DNA of 64,000 nucleotides from Rheinheimera hassiensis (GCF_022436675.1 NZ_JAKUJZ010000012.1:1-64000), one strand, 5' to 3'. Shown: positions 30,243-43,033, counted from the first letter of the stretch. Translations and numbers: made by a program. Notes: a model not told the origin generated them from the letters alone.

Positions 30243-31324
30243 TCTTCCAATGAATTGATGACAGTTTTGTATGCTTGCTCCGCAGCTTCTCGAAGCAGCT
30301 TGTTCATCGTGTCGTTCTCTTTAGGTGTTGCCGCCCTTCTGGTTATATTGAAAGACTTCGTTCTTTCTTGAAAGTTATAAATTCCGCGAACCATGTATTT
30401 GAAGTCTGTACAGTCTGATGGAGAACCGAATTGTGTCTCGAACTCTACTTTGTCACCACCTTCAACTCCAGATATCCCAGTCCAAATTATTTTATATATG
30501 AAGAAACCTCGCTTGTGGAGTTGCTGGAACTCCTGAGAGTCAAGGACCCCTTCTCCAGCAAGCGCAGCTCTATTTATATATGAAGCTAACCTTGCTTCTC
30601 GTTCATCATCATCATCTTCACTCTCATCTTCGATCGTGTGGAATACGTCTACGCTGGTTACCGTATCAAATTTATACCCCGGCACGTTTCGCACAAGTAC
30701 ATCGAAAAATCTGCTTCGAGTCTCTGGTGATATGATGCTTGAAAGGTTAATACTGAACTCTTCAATCGTTTGACCATCCTGGAGCTGAGCGCTTAGTACT
30801 TGCTTTAGTCTAGAGGCGATATCTGCAGCTTTCTTAGTTGAAGGCATTTTTAACACTACGCCTTCATTAGTTTTTTCAATCTCGATATCACAGGTTTTTA
30901 CTGCACGTTGACGTAACTCAGTTTTTGAGAAATCAAGATCGACGTAAGTCACAGATAGCTTGGTTGTACCGTTTTTCTGAGTTAATTTAACGGAGTTATC
31001 AATTTCTATGTTTGACTTTACAGTCGTGCAAGCTTTTCTAACATCATCTTCGGTTACTTCAAATTTTAAGGTCGTATGTGTAGATTTTTCTTTCTTGTTC
31101 GGGTTTTCAAGTAGCTTGGTTAGCCAAATAAAATCATGATACCCAAAGTTCAGCGAAGTAATTCGCTCAATCAGCATGTCCTTTGGAGCATTTAAAGGAA
31201 AAAATATTCCTCTAGTTCTTAAAAATTTTAGTAGTTCTAATTGTGTTACTTTCTTGTGTTGCAAAGCATCAAAAATGTTCTTATCCGTTGGGATGTAGAT
31301 TGCTGGACCGGTAGCATTACTCAT
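30239..31324 (-). CDS. Unknown island protein B (second gene of operon), possible SAP-like N-terminus
   Basis: 361 residues, not recognised. The N-terminus (LELLKFLRTRGIFFPLNAPKDMLIERITSL, about 29-58, described in parts: LLKFLRTRGI then DMLIERI) has the helix-loop-helix spacing of SAP/HeH DNA-binding modules, a weak resemblance. A central beta-rich region follows, then an acidic run EDESEDDDDE near residue 233, and a C-terminal segment with FNITRRAATPKEND. It starts 8 bp inside the end of gene A and its end overlaps gene C by 4 bp, so A-B-C are one tightly coupled operon. Confidence 0.7.
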   Translation of the reverse strand: MSNATGPAIYIPTDKNIFDALQHKKVTQLELLKFLRTRGIFFPLNAPKDMLIERITSLNFGYHDFIWLTKLLENPNKKEKSTHTTLKFEVTEDDVRKACTTVKSNIEIDNSVKLTQKNGTTKLSVTYVDLDFSKTELRQRAVKTCDIEIEKTNEGVVLKMPSTKKAADIASRLKQVLSAQLQDGQTIEEFSINLSSIISPETRSRFFDVLVRNVPGYKFDTVTSVDVFHTIEDESEDDDDEREARLASYINRAALAGEGVLDSQEFQQLHKRGFFIYKIIWTGISGVEGGDKVEFETQFGSPSDCTDFKYMVRGIYNFQERTKSFNITRRAATPKENDTMNKLLREAAEQAYKTVINSLEE

Positions 31325-32297
31325 ACTGCATTCCTATCTCAATTTCACTGAACCTTGTCGTGAATTGCTTAATCTGGGCGCACTCAACGCGTGACATTTG
31401 TTTACGCCTAGCTTCATCCTCACCCCAGATTCTCATGTACTCAATTTTTGCTTTTTCGAAATTTGAGATAGCGAAATTAGAAGGGTTTACCAAGCGGACT
31501 CTTATTTTGTAATCACTCACGAGCATTTGATAGTGTGACATTGCATCAATCAAATAGATGAATTCTTCAATAGTTTCACCTGATGGATGGTAATAAATAA
31601 TAAAGCCATCTGAAATCATATCTTCAACTCCTCGATGTTTGATTATTAGCCAAGGAGCTGTAAGAGCTTCTATCGTAGCGGCTTTCTTCCATTCATCACC
31701 ATTTCGTCTAGACCGAACTAAGTCAGGGTAGAAAAACGTGTAGTTTTCAATGCTTGGGAGTAAGTCGTCTCCCTTTAACATTTTCAGATCACATACTATG
31801 TTCAGAAGTTTCTCTATGAGATCTGGCCCCATCAAAGTCAGGGAGCCGAATTCAGATATTGGGATTTTTTCAAAATCGATTGTATTTATATGATCTTGGA
31901 AATTTTTATCGAAATCGCCATCATGGTTATAGATAAAGAGAATTCCTGATACCTGATCAAATCCATCAGGTTTTATCAAATATAGTTTTTGCCAGTCTTC
32001 ACTGATATTTGCGCACTCTGTAGCAATAGCAAGTGACTTCAACGCCTTGGTAATAGATGTAACCTGGATTGACGATTTCGCATAACTCTTAAGATCAACG
32101 TTTTGATAGACTGTCATTCCTGAATACGGATCGTCATAGTAAAAAACTACATCGGAAGGATGGGTTTTTTTACCGTGGCTATCGGTAACACATTCCCAAT
32201 CAATATCACGTGGTCCGGATGAACTCCATTTAAAATACTTAAAAAGCTCATCAAAAACGAGCTTGGCCATTGTTTCGATATTTCCAGTCTCTGACAT
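31317..32297 (-). CDS. Unknown island protein A (first gene of operon), possible PD-(D/E)XK-type nuclease
   Basis: 326 residues, not assigned to a named family. The N-terminal 110 residues carry an arrangement seen in PD-(D/E)XK nucleases: a helix with a Glu (VFDELFKYFKW, about 14-24), then PSD-VVFYY (Asp48 region), then NVDLKSYAK (about 66-74) giving a D-x(n)-DxK pattern, followed by a long helix. A C-terminal region with YMRIWGEDEARRKQM follows. The nuclease idea rests on this pattern only. ATG at 32297 with GAGAG upstream; first gene of the A-B-C operon, transcribed from the gap next to mnmE. Confidence 0.65.
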   Translation of the reverse strand: MSETGNIETMAKLVFDELFKYFKWSSSGPRDIDWECVTDSHGKKTHPSDVVFYYDDPYSGMTVYQNVDLKSYAKSSIQVTSITKALKSLAIATECANISEDWQKLYLIKPDGFDQVSGILFIYNHDGDFDKNFQDHINTIDFEKIPISEFGSLTLMGPDLIEKLLNIVCDLKMLKGDDLLPSIENYTFFYPDLVRSRRNGDEWKKAATIEALTAPWLIIKHRGVEDMISDGFIIYYHPSGETIEEFIYLIDAMSHYQMLVSDYKIRVRLVNPSNFAISNFEKAKIEYMRIWGEDEARRKQMSRVECAQIKQFTTRFSEIEIGMQYE

Positions 32298-32607
32298 AAG
32301 ACACTCTCATTTAGCGAGTTGCTAATTCTGTTCGCATAGCCAAACTATTACGTGATGTGTCTAAATGCAATCCAAAGTTTAAAAAAGTAATTAAGAAAAT
32401 GTTTTGAATATAGAAGATCGCAGTCTGTTTACGCCGATCATCTTTTTTTAATAAAATTCCGAATTTCTCTGGGTACTAATGCAGTTATCCGGAACTTCCG
32501 GATAACTTAAAGCTGGAGCTATTACCTGAACGAACTGCTGAAATGGGCGTGTTTTAAGTGGTTGGATATATTTATAATTTTCTCTTATTGATCTTTCTTT
32601 TCGTGCT
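32298..32607. other. Gene-free island end next to mnmE
   Basis: 310 bp without a gene. It must contain the A-B-C operon promoter, though I see no clear -35/-10 pair. It holds a perfect 23-bp palindrome (32484-32506) and a plus-strand terminator-like GATCG/CGATC hairpin with seven T (about 32414-32449) that no present gene explains. Confidence 0.5.
32484..32506. promoter_or_regulatory. Perfect palindrome near the island edge
   Basis: GTTATCCGGAA-C-TTCCGGATAAC: 11-bp arms around a single base. No T-run follows on either strand, so an operator for a dimeric regulator or a recombination-associated site is more likely than a terminator. Confidence 0.5.
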
Positions 32608-33972
32608 TTATTTTCCTATACAAAACGAGCTGAAAATCTTACCCAGCAAATCATCAGAACTAAACTCGCCGGTTATTTCATTTAAGTGCTGCTGGGTTAG
32701 CCGCAGCTCTTCGGCGAGAATTTCGCCGGCGATATAGCTGTGCAGTTGCTCCTGGCCAATAGCAAGGTGCTCTGCGGCACGATCCAGTGCGTCTAAATGG
32801 CGGCGGCGGGCGAGAAAGCTGCCTTCGGTACTGGCGTCAAAGCCGATACATTGTTTTAAATGCTCGCGCAGCGCATCGATACCATCGCCGGTTTTGGCCG
32901 ACAAACGATACACGGGTGTATGACTATCAGTATCCGGAGTCATTGGTTCGCCGGTTAAATCGGCTTTATTGCGAATAACCGTTACACCCAAATTTGCCGG
33001 TAAGCGGTCGATAAAGTCGGGCCAGATATCGTGCGGGTCGGTGGCGTTGGTGGTGGTGCCGTCGACCATAAACAACACACGGTCGGCCTGCTCAATTTCT
33101 TTCCACGCCCGTTCTATACCAATTTGCTCCACCTGATCGGTAGCATCACGTAAACCGGCAGTGTCGATAATATGCAGCGGCATACCATCGATATGAATAT
33201 GCTCGCGCAGCACGTCGCGGGTGGTACCGGCTATTTCGGTCACTATAGCCGCTTCATGGCCGGCTAGGGCATTTAGCAGGCTGGATTTGCCGGCGTTAGG
33301 TCGTCCGGCTATTACTACCTTCATGCCTTCGCGCAAAATACTGCCCTGGGTCGCCTGCTTTTTTACGGTGGCCAGGTAGTCGATAATTTCAGCTAAATCG
33401 GCGGCGACTTTGCCGTCGGATAAAAAGTCGATTTCTTCATCAGGGAAATCTATCGCTGCTTCGACATACATGCGCAGGTGAATAACTTTTTCTACCAGTT
33501 GATGAATACGGTTCGAGAACTCGCCTTGCAGCGATTGCATGGCACTGCGTGCAGCTTGTTCGCTGCTGGCGTCAATTAAGTCGGCGATGGCTTCGGCCTG
33601 AGCTAAATCGAGCTTGTCGTTTAAAAAAGCGCGCTCTGAGAATTCGCCGGGGCGGGCAATACGGACATTCGGCTGGGCTAATACCTGTTTTAACAGCATA
33701 TCGAGTAATACCGGGCCGCCATGGCCTTGTAGCTCAAGTACATCTTCGCCGGTAAACGAATTTGGGCCGGGGAAGAGCAGGGCAATGCCTTGATCCAGCA
33801 CCTTGGCTTGGCCATCAAAAAACGGTAAGTACTCAGCGTAGCGCGGTTTAGGCAGTTTGTGCAGGATAGCCTGAGCTACGGCTTTGGTGTCGGGGCCGGA
33901 GATGCGGATAATACCAACACCGGCGCGGCCGGGGGCGGTGGCTAAAGCGGCGATGGTGTCGGTAGTAAACAT
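32608..33972 (-). CDS. mnmE: tRNA uridine-5-carboxymethylaminomethyl modification GTPase
   Basis: Partner of MnmG in wobble-uridine modification. 454 residues: N-terminal tetrahydrofolate-binding domain ([21 protein letters not shown]), G domain with GRPNAGKSS (about 223-231), GTTRD and DTAGLRD switches and NKAD, and the intact C-terminal FCIGK with the functional Cys. The last codons double as the right border repeat of the island, so the island leaves the protein unaltered. Confidence 0.98.
   Translation of the reverse strand: MFTTDTIAALATAPGRAGVGIIRISGPDTKAVAQAILHKLPKPRYAEYLPFFDGQAKVLDQGIALLFPGPNSFTGEDVLELQGHGGPVLLDMLLKQVLAQPNVRIARPGEFSERAFLNDKLDLAQAEAIADLIDASSEQAARSAMQSLQGEFSNRIHQLVEKVIHLRMYVEAAIDFPDEEIDFLSDGKVAADLAEIIDYLATVKKQATQGSILREGMKVVIAGRPNAGKSSLLNALAGHEAAIVTEIAGTTRDVLREHIHIDGMPLHIIDTAGLRDATDQVEQIGIERAWKEIEQADRVLFMVDGTTTNATDPHDIWPDFIDRLPANLGVTVIRNKADLTGEPMTPDTDSHTPVYRLSAKTGDGIDALREHLKQCIGFDASTEGSFLARRRHLDALDRAAEHLAIGQEQLHSYIAGEILAEELRLTQQHLNEITGEFSSDDLLGKIFSSFCIGK
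32616..32625. repeat. Right direct repeat (att-like) of the island, inside mnmE
   Basis: CTATACAAAA; complement of the codons for the conserved C-terminal F-C-I of MnmE. Second copy of the repeat at 28118-28127. Confidence 0.55.
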
Positions 33973-33990
33973 GCTGTTGCCTCTTAATAG

Positions 33991-34020
33991 AAAAAGCCTG
34001 TCAGCACAAGGCGACAGGCC
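33991..34020 (-). terminator. Terminator between yidC and mnmE
   Basis: On the minus strand GCCTGTC, 10-base loop, GACAGGC, then five T (33991-33995). It ends only about 19 bp ahead of the mnmE start, so mnmE expression depends on read-through or a nearby promoter. Confidence 0.7.
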
Positions 34021-34035
34021 ATTGGTATTGTTCAG

Positions 34036-34145
34036 GGTATGAACCGGGAAATTCCTGCTTCGCCGCCTTCGACAGTACGTCCTTGTACTGTCTCAGCCTG
34101 CGCGGCATCCCTGCCGCTGCTACGCAGGAACACCCGGTTCACACC
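34036..34145. repeat. 110-bp compound inverted repeat between mnmE and yidC
   Basis: Outer arms GAACCGGGAAATTCCTGC (34041-34058) and GCAGGAACACCCGGTTC (34124-34140) enclose two further perfect hairpins: GACAGTAC-gtcctt-GTACTGTC (34071-34092) and CGGCA-TCCC-TGCCG (about 34101-34115). A multi-hairpin, non-coding unit of the kind seen in REPIN/MITE-like intergenic elements. Confidence 0.7.
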
Positions 34146-34159
34146 TCATGGTATTTCAA

Positions 34160-35797
34160 TCAAGCTTTTTTAGTATGTAAGCCTTTCTTTTCCATACCAC
34201 GGTAGATATACAGCATCTGTGCCAGTGAAATCAGGTTACTAACAAACCAGTACAGTACCAGGCCACTTGGAAACCACAGGAAGAATACTGAGAACGCCAC
34301 CGGCATCCACATCATGATCTTCTGCTGCATTGGGTCAGTTACCTGCATCGGCGTTAGCTTTTGCATTAAGAACATGCTGGCACCAAACAACACTGGTAAT
34401 ACATAGTAGGGGTCAAGCGCGGATAAATCGTCAATCCACAACATAAACGGTGCATGACGCAGCTCAACACTTTCAACAAATACCCAGTACAGCGCAAGGA
34501 AAATTGGCATCTGGATAATCATCGGCAAGCAGCCACCCATAGGGTTAACTTTTTCTTTGCGATACAGTTCCATCATCGCCGGCCCCATTTTCTGCCGGTC
34601 GTCTTTATAGCGTGCTTGCAGCTCTTCAATTTTTGGCTTTAAGTTACGCATTTTCGCCATTGACTCGTACTGCACTTTAGTTAGCGGGTACATCGCGCCT
34701 TTAACGATAATGGTGATGCAGATAATGGCCAGGCCCCAGTTTACTACAAAGCCCTGGATGGTCGTCAGTAACCAGAACAACGGTTTAGAGAGAAACCACA
34801 GAAAGCCATAATCTACTGTTAAATCTAAACCACTGGCTAACTTTTCCAGGTTGTCCTGATTTTTCGGACCTGCGTAAAAGGTGCTACCTAAGGTGGCTTC
34901 AGCGCCTGGCTCAATATTGACTACCGGGCCTTTAGTGCCAATAACACCCTGCCCGTTACGTACCATACTGTATAACTGGTTATCAGCTTGCTGATCGGGT
35001 ACCCAGGCAGATACAAAATAGTGCTCTAACATGGCCACCCAGCCACCTACTGTAGCTTCAAGCAGGTTTTTATCTGTCATGTCGTCAAATTTGTACTTGG
35101 TGTAACGTGTTGATGACGTACCATAAGCGCCGCCACGGTAAATTGGCATCATCATGCTGCTGCTTTCACCGTTATCGATAGTTTGCACCAGGTGCTGATA
35201 CGGCTGCACGGTTTTAACTTCGCCGCTTTGGTTTTGGATAAAATATTCTACCCGGACATCATATTGGCCAGCGGTAAAGGTAAAGCGTTTTTCAATTTGC
35301 AGGCCGTTGTGGTTAAACAGCAAAGGCACTACCAGCTCGGTTGCACCTTCGGCCAGCGTGTAACTGTTTTGTGCGCTGCTATATACCGGGCGCGCGTTAC
35401 GGCTGTCGTCCGGGCCGTCGCGGCCAATCAGGCCACTTTGGGCTACGTACTCAAAACCGGGCAGGCGGCGCATTAATGGGTAAGCATCACCGGCACCTTT
35501 ATTCAGTTCGAACGCGGGCAATTGCAGGTCAACAATATCACCGCCACGGCTGTCAATGCTCAGCTGCAGTACGTCAGTATTAATGCGGATAGTACGTGCC
35601 GCTGCTGCCACTGCGGTAGCCGGTTGTTCGGCATCGGCGGTGGTTAGCTGTAAATCAGCAGAACTGCTGCCAGAAGTTTGGCTTTGCTGCGTTACCGGGG
35701 CGACTGGTTTTGGCGCAGTGTCAATATTCCACTGTTGCCAAAGTAAAAAACTGACCAGTGCCAGGCCAATAACTAATAAACTACGTTGTGATTCCAT
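34160..35797 (-). CDS. yidC: Membrane protein insertase YidC
   Basis: Inner-membrane insertase/chaperone, 545 residues. N-terminal membrane anchor (LLVIGLALVSFLLWQQW), large periplasmic beta domain (about 60-340), then the conserved five-helix core with the positively charged groove: NWGLAIICITIIVKGAMYPLT (about 350-370), QMPIFLALYWVF, and FLWFPSGLVLYWFVSN. Standard place between mnmE and yidD. Confidence 0.98.
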   Translation of the reverse strand: MESQRSLLVIGLALVSFLLWQQWNIDTAPKPVAPVTQQSQTSGSSSADLQLTTADAEQPATAVAAAARTIRINTDVLQLSIDSRGGDIVDLQLPAFELNKGAGDAYPLMRRLPGFEYVAQSGLIGRDGPDDSRNARPVYSSAQNSYTLAEGATELVVPLLFNHNGLQIEKRFTFTAGQYDVRVEYFIQNQSGEVKTVQPYQHLVQTIDNGESSSMMMPIYRGGAYGTSSTRYTKYKFDDMTDKNLLEATVGGWVAMLEHYFVSAWVPDQQADNQLYSMVRNGQGVIGTKGPVVNIEPGAEATLGSTFYAGPKNQDNLEKLASGLDLTVDYGFLWFLSKPLFWLLTTIQGFVVNWGLAIICITIIVKGAMYPLTKVQYESMAKMRNLKPKIEELQARYKDDRQKMGPAMMELYRKEKVNPMGGCLPMIIQMPIFLALYWVFVESVELRHAPFMLWIDDLSALDPYYVLPVLFGASMFLMQKLTPMQVTDPMQQKIMMWMPVAFSVFFLWFPSGLVLYWFVSNLISLAQMLYIYRGMEKKGLHTKKA

Positions 35798-35800
35798 GGC

Positions 35801-36064
35801 TTAGCTTTTCTCATTGTGCTTTTCAGGAACAGGATCATCACCGCCTGCATGTAAGGGGTGACATTTTAATAAACGTTTCGCCGCTAACCAACTGCCTTTT
35901 AGTATGCCAAAGCGTTCTATCGCAGTAATAGCGTAATGTGAACAAGTCGGATGAAAACGGCAGCTGGGTCCGAATAGTGGGCTAATCAGTCTCTGGTAAC
36001 CGCGCAGCAGCGTTAACGCTATGCTGACAGCGAAGCGGTGTACTGGCGAGCGATCTTGCGCCAT
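35801..36064 (-). CDS. yidD: Membrane protein insertion efficiency factor YidD
   Basis: 87-residue amphipathic protein aiding YidC-dependent insertion. Conserved core [23 protein letters not shown]. It overlaps the end of rnpA by 46 bp in another frame and is followed after 3 bp by yidC, the normal compact arrangement. Confidence 0.95.
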   Translation of the reverse strand: MAQDRSPVHRFAVSIALTLLRGYQRLISPLFGPSCRFHPTCSHYAITAIERFGILKGSWLAAKRLLKCHPLHAGGDDPVPEKHNEKS

Positions 36065-36387
36065 AACTTTTCCAGTTGCCTCTGTAACTCATCATTAGCC
36101 GTATTGCTAATATCACCTTTTACCATCAGCACCAAATCGACACCAGGCAACTCATGTTGATGCAAACGAAAGCTGTTACGCACACAGCGCTTAATGCGAT
36201 TGCGTTGCACGGCTAATTTAACACGTTTTTTTGCGATAGTAAGGCCTAATCGGGGATGAGGCAGATGATTGGCTTTTGCCAAGATGGTGAACAGCGGGGA
36301 AGAAACCCGAAAAGGAAGTTGGAAAACGTTATCGAATTGACCGGGAGTTAACAGTCGTAACTCCCTGCCGAATTTCAAGCTGACCAC
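36019..36387 (-). CDS. rnpA: Ribonuclease P protein component
   Basis: Basic protein cofactor of RNase P for tRNA 5' maturation. 122 residues with the RNR signature ([15 protein letters not shown], about 60-74) and N-terminal [15 protein letters not shown]. The start is a GTG at 36387; no nearby ATG fits. Operon rpmH-rnpA-yidD. Confidence 0.95.
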   Translation of the reverse strand: MVSLKFGRELRLLTPGQFDNVFQLPFRVSSPLFTILAKANHLPHPRLGLTIAKKRVKLAVQRNRIKRCVRNSFRLHQHELPGVDLVLMVKGDISNTANDELQRQLEKLWRKIARQYTASLSA

Positions 36388-36405
36388 GCAGCGGTTAACA
36401 GCTAA

Positions 36406-36543
36406 TTAAGCTGATAAACGCTGACGGCCTTTAGCACGACGACGCGCTAATACCTGACGACCACCTTTGGTAGCCATACGTGCACGGAAACCGTGGTTAC
36501 GCTTGCGCTTTAATACGCTTGGTTGAAAAGTTCTTTTACTCAT
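36406..36543 (-). CDS. rpmH: 50S ribosomal protein L34
   Basis: 45 residues, strongly basic, starting [20 protein letters not shown] and ending GRQRLSA: the complete L34 sequence pattern. 18 bp ahead of rnpA; first gene of the rpmH-rnpA-yidD-yidC set, divergent from dnaA. Confidence 0.98.
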   Translation of the reverse strand: MSKRTFQPSVLKRKRNHGFRARMATKGGRQVLARRRAKGRQRLSA

Positions 36544-36979
36544 AATTTCATCCGTCCGGTCGAAATATTTACTAAAGGTTTCTGTGTTTTAGTAAATATA
36601 CCAAAACGCAGCTGACAAAAATGAGCGCGAATTTTAAGTAGTCTGCAGCTTAAAGTCAATCTGATCCTGTGTTTTATTGCACGGCGATCAACTCAGATCC
36701 TGTTTTCACTAAAGTTTTCCACAGGCAGGCCTATGCTAACTGAATAAAGTGTGAGTTATTTTACTTTTAGTTTAAATTCTTCGGGCAAAAAGCAGTGGTA
36801 TTATGAAAAGGTATAAGAGAATTTATGTTATATAAAACATTTAGTTATGGCTAATTGCGCTGGCAATGCGTTAATTTACAAAAGTCAATATTGAAGTTGT
36901 GGATAAGATAGTACCATAATGTGCGCTTCGTTAACTTACGCCAGCCTTTTTAATCATAATAACTAAGGCTTCAGGAGAT
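36544..36979. promoter_or_regulatory. rpmH-dnaA divergent control region with DnaA boxes
   Basis: 436 bp without a gene. DnaA boxes: TTTTCCACA at 36715-36723 and a perfect TTATCCACA (minus strand) at 36898-36906, about 75 bp ahead of dnaA. Several GATC sites are present. This fits autoregulation of dnaA; too few boxes and no 13-mer array compared with the mnmG-mioC region, so I do not call a second origin. Confidence 0.7.
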
Positions 36980-38353
36980 ATGGTGTATCAGTCCGTTTGG
37001 CAAAATTGCCTGCAAGCGCTGCAAGCCGAATTGCCCGCGCAGCATTTCAGCATGTGGATCCGCCCGCTGCAAGCTGACAGTTCTGACACAGGGCTAACCT
37101 TGTACGCACCCAACCGCTTTGTGCTGGATTGGGTACGCGAGAAGTACCTGAACCGGATCATGGAGCTGATCCACGATTACTGTGGCGATGACGCGCCACG
37201 GCTGAAGTTTGACGTAGGTTCCAGCCAGAGTAATAAAGCGCGTTCAAATACTCCGGCGCCGGCCTTAGCGGCTGTGCCCCAGGCCGCGCCTGTGCAAAGA
37301 GAAGCGCCCGAGCCCGCACCGAAAACTATTGTTACCAGTAATGTACGCGCCAACTACACCTTTACTAACTTTGTTGAAGGTAAATCTAACCAATTGGCGC
37401 GAGCTGCTGCCAGCCAGGTGGCCGATAACCCCGGCACAGCTTATAACCCGCTATTTATTTACGGTGGTACCGGTTTAGGTAAAACTCACTTATTGCATGC
37501 AGTAGGTAATGGCATACTGGCAAAAAAGCCGGATGCTAAAGTGATTTATATGCACTCTGAACGCTTTGTACAGGATATGGTAAAAGCGTTACAAAACAAT
37601 GCTATAGAAGAGTTTAAACGCTATTATCGTTCGGTAGATGCGCTACTTATCGATGATATTCAGTTTTTTGCTAATAAAGAGCGCTCGCAGGAAGAGTTTT
37701 TCCATACCTTTAATGCGCTGCTTGAAGGCAACCAGCAAATTATTCTTACCAGCGATCGTTACCCGAAAGAAATTGACGGCGTAGAAGACCGGTTAAAATC
37801 GCGTTTTGGTTGGGGCCTGACCATTGCCATTGAACCGCCAGAGCTGGAAACCCGGGTGGCTATTTTGATGCGTAAAGCGCACGAAAACCAAATTCGCCTG
37901 CCCGAAGAAGTGGCATTTTTTATTGCCAAGCGGTTACGCTCTAACGTGCGCGAACTTGAAGGCGCGTTAAACCGCGTTATTGCTAACGCCAATTTTACTG
38001 GCCGGCCTATTACTATCGACTTTGTCCGTGAAGCACTGCGCGATTTACTCGCGCTGCAGGATAAGTTAGTTACCATCGAAAACATCCAGAAAACCGTTGC
38101 CGAATACTATAAAATCCGCGTTGCCGATCTATTGTCTAAACGCCGCTCGCGCTCGGTAGCCCGGCCGCGGCAAATGGCGATGGCGTTGTCAAAAGAGCTG
38201 ACCAACCACAGTTTGCCGGAAATTGGCGATGCTTTTGGCGGTCGCGATCACACTACAGTGCTGCATGCCTGTCGTAAAATCGAGTCGCTAAAAGAAGAAA
38301 CGCACGAAATAAAAGAAGACTTCCAGAATTTAATCCGTACTTTGTCATCGTAA
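36980..38353 (+). CDS. dnaA: Chromosomal replication initiator DnaA
   Basis: Binds DnaA boxes and opens oriC. About 457 residues: N-terminal DnaB/DiaA-interaction domain ([22 protein letters not shown]), variable Pro/Ala linker (about 85-125), AAA+ domain with Walker [10 protein letters not shown] (about 161-169), Walker B LLIDDIQF, and the C-terminal box-binding helix-turn-helix with [15 protein letters not shown]. The start is ambiguous by one codon: AGGAG is 2 bp from the ATG at 36980 but 5 bp from the GTG at 36983, so the GTG may be used. Confidence 0.98.
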   Translation: MVYQSVWQNCLQALQAELPAQHFSMWIRPLQADSSDTGLTLYAPNRFVLDWVREKYLNRIMELIHDYCGDDAPRLKFDVGSSQSNKARSNTPAPALAAVPQAAPVQREAPEPAPKTIVTSNVRANYTFTNFVEGKSNQLARAAASQVADNPGTAYNPLFIYGGTGLGKTHLLHAVGNGILAKKPDAKVIYMHSERFVQDMVKALQNNAIEEFKRYYRSVDALLIDDIQFFANKERSQEEFFHTFNALLEGNQQIILTSDRYPKEIDGVEDRLKSRFGWGLTIAIEPPELETRVAILMRKAHENQIRLPEEVAFFIAKRLRSNVRELEGALNRVIANANFTGRPITIDFVREALRDLLALQDKLVTIENIQKTVAEYYKIRVADLLSKRRSRSVARPRQMAMALSKELTNHSLPEIGDAFGGRDHTTVLHACRKIESLKEETHEIKEDFQNLIRTLSS

Positions 38354-38365
38354 AGGGACTTGGTC

Positions 38366-39469
38366 ATGCAATTTACTATCAACAGAGACGCCTTACTTAA
38401 GCCATTACAAATGGTGTCTGGCGCTATAGAGCGCCGCCATACGCTGCCTATTTTATCTAACGTATTACTGGAAGTAACCGAAGCAAGCTTGTCACTTACC
38501 GGTACTGATTTAGAAGTAGAGCTGGTTGCCACTACCGATGCCCTTAGTGTACAAAGCCCCGGCCGTATTACCGTGCCAGCAAAAAAGCTGTTGGATATTT
38601 GCCGCAGCCTGCCGGAAGGTTCTGATATTCGCGTACAACTGCAGGGTGATAATTGCATTCTTACCTGCGGGAAAACCAAGTTCACTTTATCTACCTTAAG
38701 CGCGTCTGAGTATCCTAACCTGGAAAGCTGGCAGGGTGAGGTAGACATTCAGCTAACACGGATGCAGTTGCGCAAGTTGCTCGACGACACTGCGTTTTCT
38801 ATGGCGAATCAGGATGTACGTTATTACTTAAACGGCTTGCTGTTTGAAGTAGATAACGGCGCGGTAAAAGCGGTAGCGACTGACGGCCACCGTTTAGCAT
38901 TAAGTGGCCTTGATTTACCGGGCCTGACGGCGCAACAAAAGCAAATTATTATTCCGCGTAAAGGCGTGCTTGAAGTGATGCGCTTGCTGGCCAGCGATGA
39001 TCAGCTGATTACTTTGAGCCTGGGCCAAAACCATATTCGCCTGACAGACAGCAACTATGTGTTTAGCAGTAAGCTGATTGATGGCCGCTTCCCCGATTAC
39101 CGCCGCGTATTGCCGCGTAACAGCAATAAGCTGGTTACGGCGCATCGCAGTGTATTAAAAGATGCCTGCACCCGGGCGTCTATTTTATCTAACGAAAAAT
39201 ACCGCGGTGTACGTTTTACGCTAACCAGTGGCGAGCTGCAAATTGTGGCGAACAACCCCGAGCACGAGCAGGCCGAAGAAATTATTGAAGTAGAATACCA
39301 GGGCGACAACCTGGAAATTGGTTTTAATGTCGGCTACCTGCTGGATGTACTCAATACCTTAGCCACCGATTTAGTGGTGCTGCACCTGAACGATGCTAAC
39401 TCCAGTGCACTGGTAGAGGGCGTTGGCAATATTGGTGCATCTTACGTTGTTATGCCAATGCGCCTGTAA
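38366..39469 (+). CDS. dnaN: DNA polymerase III beta sliding clamp
   Basis: Processivity clamp, 367 residues in three repeated clamp domains, beginning MQFTINRDALLKPLQMV and ending in the MPMRL C-terminal arch characteristic of the family. Start at the ATG at 38366; the TTG two codons upstream would give a non-standard N-terminus. 12 bp after dnaA. Confidence 0.98.
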   Translation: MQFTINRDALLKPLQMVSGAIERRHTLPILSNVLLEVTEASLSLTGTDLEVELVATTDALSVQSPGRITVPAKKLLDICRSLPEGSDIRVQLQGDNCILTCGKTKFTLSTLSASEYPNLESWQGEVDIQLTRMQLRKLLDDTAFSMANQDVRYYLNGLLFEVDNGAVKAVATDGHRLALSGLDLPGLTAQQKQIIIPRKGVLEVMRLLASDDQLITLSLGQNHIRLTDSNYVFSSKLIDGRFPDYRRVLPRNSNKLVTAHRSVLKDACTRASILSNEKYRGVRFTLTSGELQIVANNPEHEQAEEIIEVEYQGDNLEIGFNVGYLLDVLNTLATDLVVLHLNDANSSALVEGVGNIGASYVVMPMRL

Positions 39470-39471
39470 CG

Positions 39472-42991
<3,520 letters not shown>

Positions 42992-43005
42992 TCTGATGTA
43001 CGATT

Positions 43006-43033
43006 AAAAAACGGGCCTACGGGCCCGTTTTTA
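43006..43033. terminator. Terminator shared by gyrB and the convergent regulator gene
   Basis: ACGGGCC (43011-43017), TACG, GGCCCGT (43022-43028) flanked by A-rich and T-rich tracts; reaches into the last codon of the convergent regulator gene. Confidence 0.8.

Larger units (their letters stand above)
28118..32625. mobile_element. Accessory island at the 3' end of mnmE
   Basis: A 4.5-kb block, visibly AT-richer and with different codon use from both flanks, lies between the MFS gene and mnmE. It is bounded by the direct repeat CTATACAAAA (28118-28127, 32616-32625). The right copy is the last codons of mnmE; in mnmE orientation the two ends read TTTTGTATAG followed by GAAAATAA or TCAATTAG (14 of 18 identical). 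The 3' end of trmE/mnmE is the known insertion site of SGI1-type islands. No integrase or transposase is present, so the island is degenerate, trans-mobilised or older than its borders suggest. Confidence 0.65.

Noticed and set aside
34641-35804. Long open frames on the strand opposite yidC, atp genes, gyrB, glyS and others
   Set aside because: They run antisense to clearly conserved genes, have no recognisable products and no ribosome sites.
36019-36064. Overlap of yidD and rnpA as a frameshift or misassembly
   Set aside because: The yidD start normally lies inside the rnpA end in many gammaproteobacteria; both products are complete.
36544-36979. Second replication origin between rpmH and dnaA
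   Set aside because: Two DnaA boxes only, no 13-mer repeats; the mnmG-mioC region has the full pattern. The boxes here fit dnaA autoregulation.
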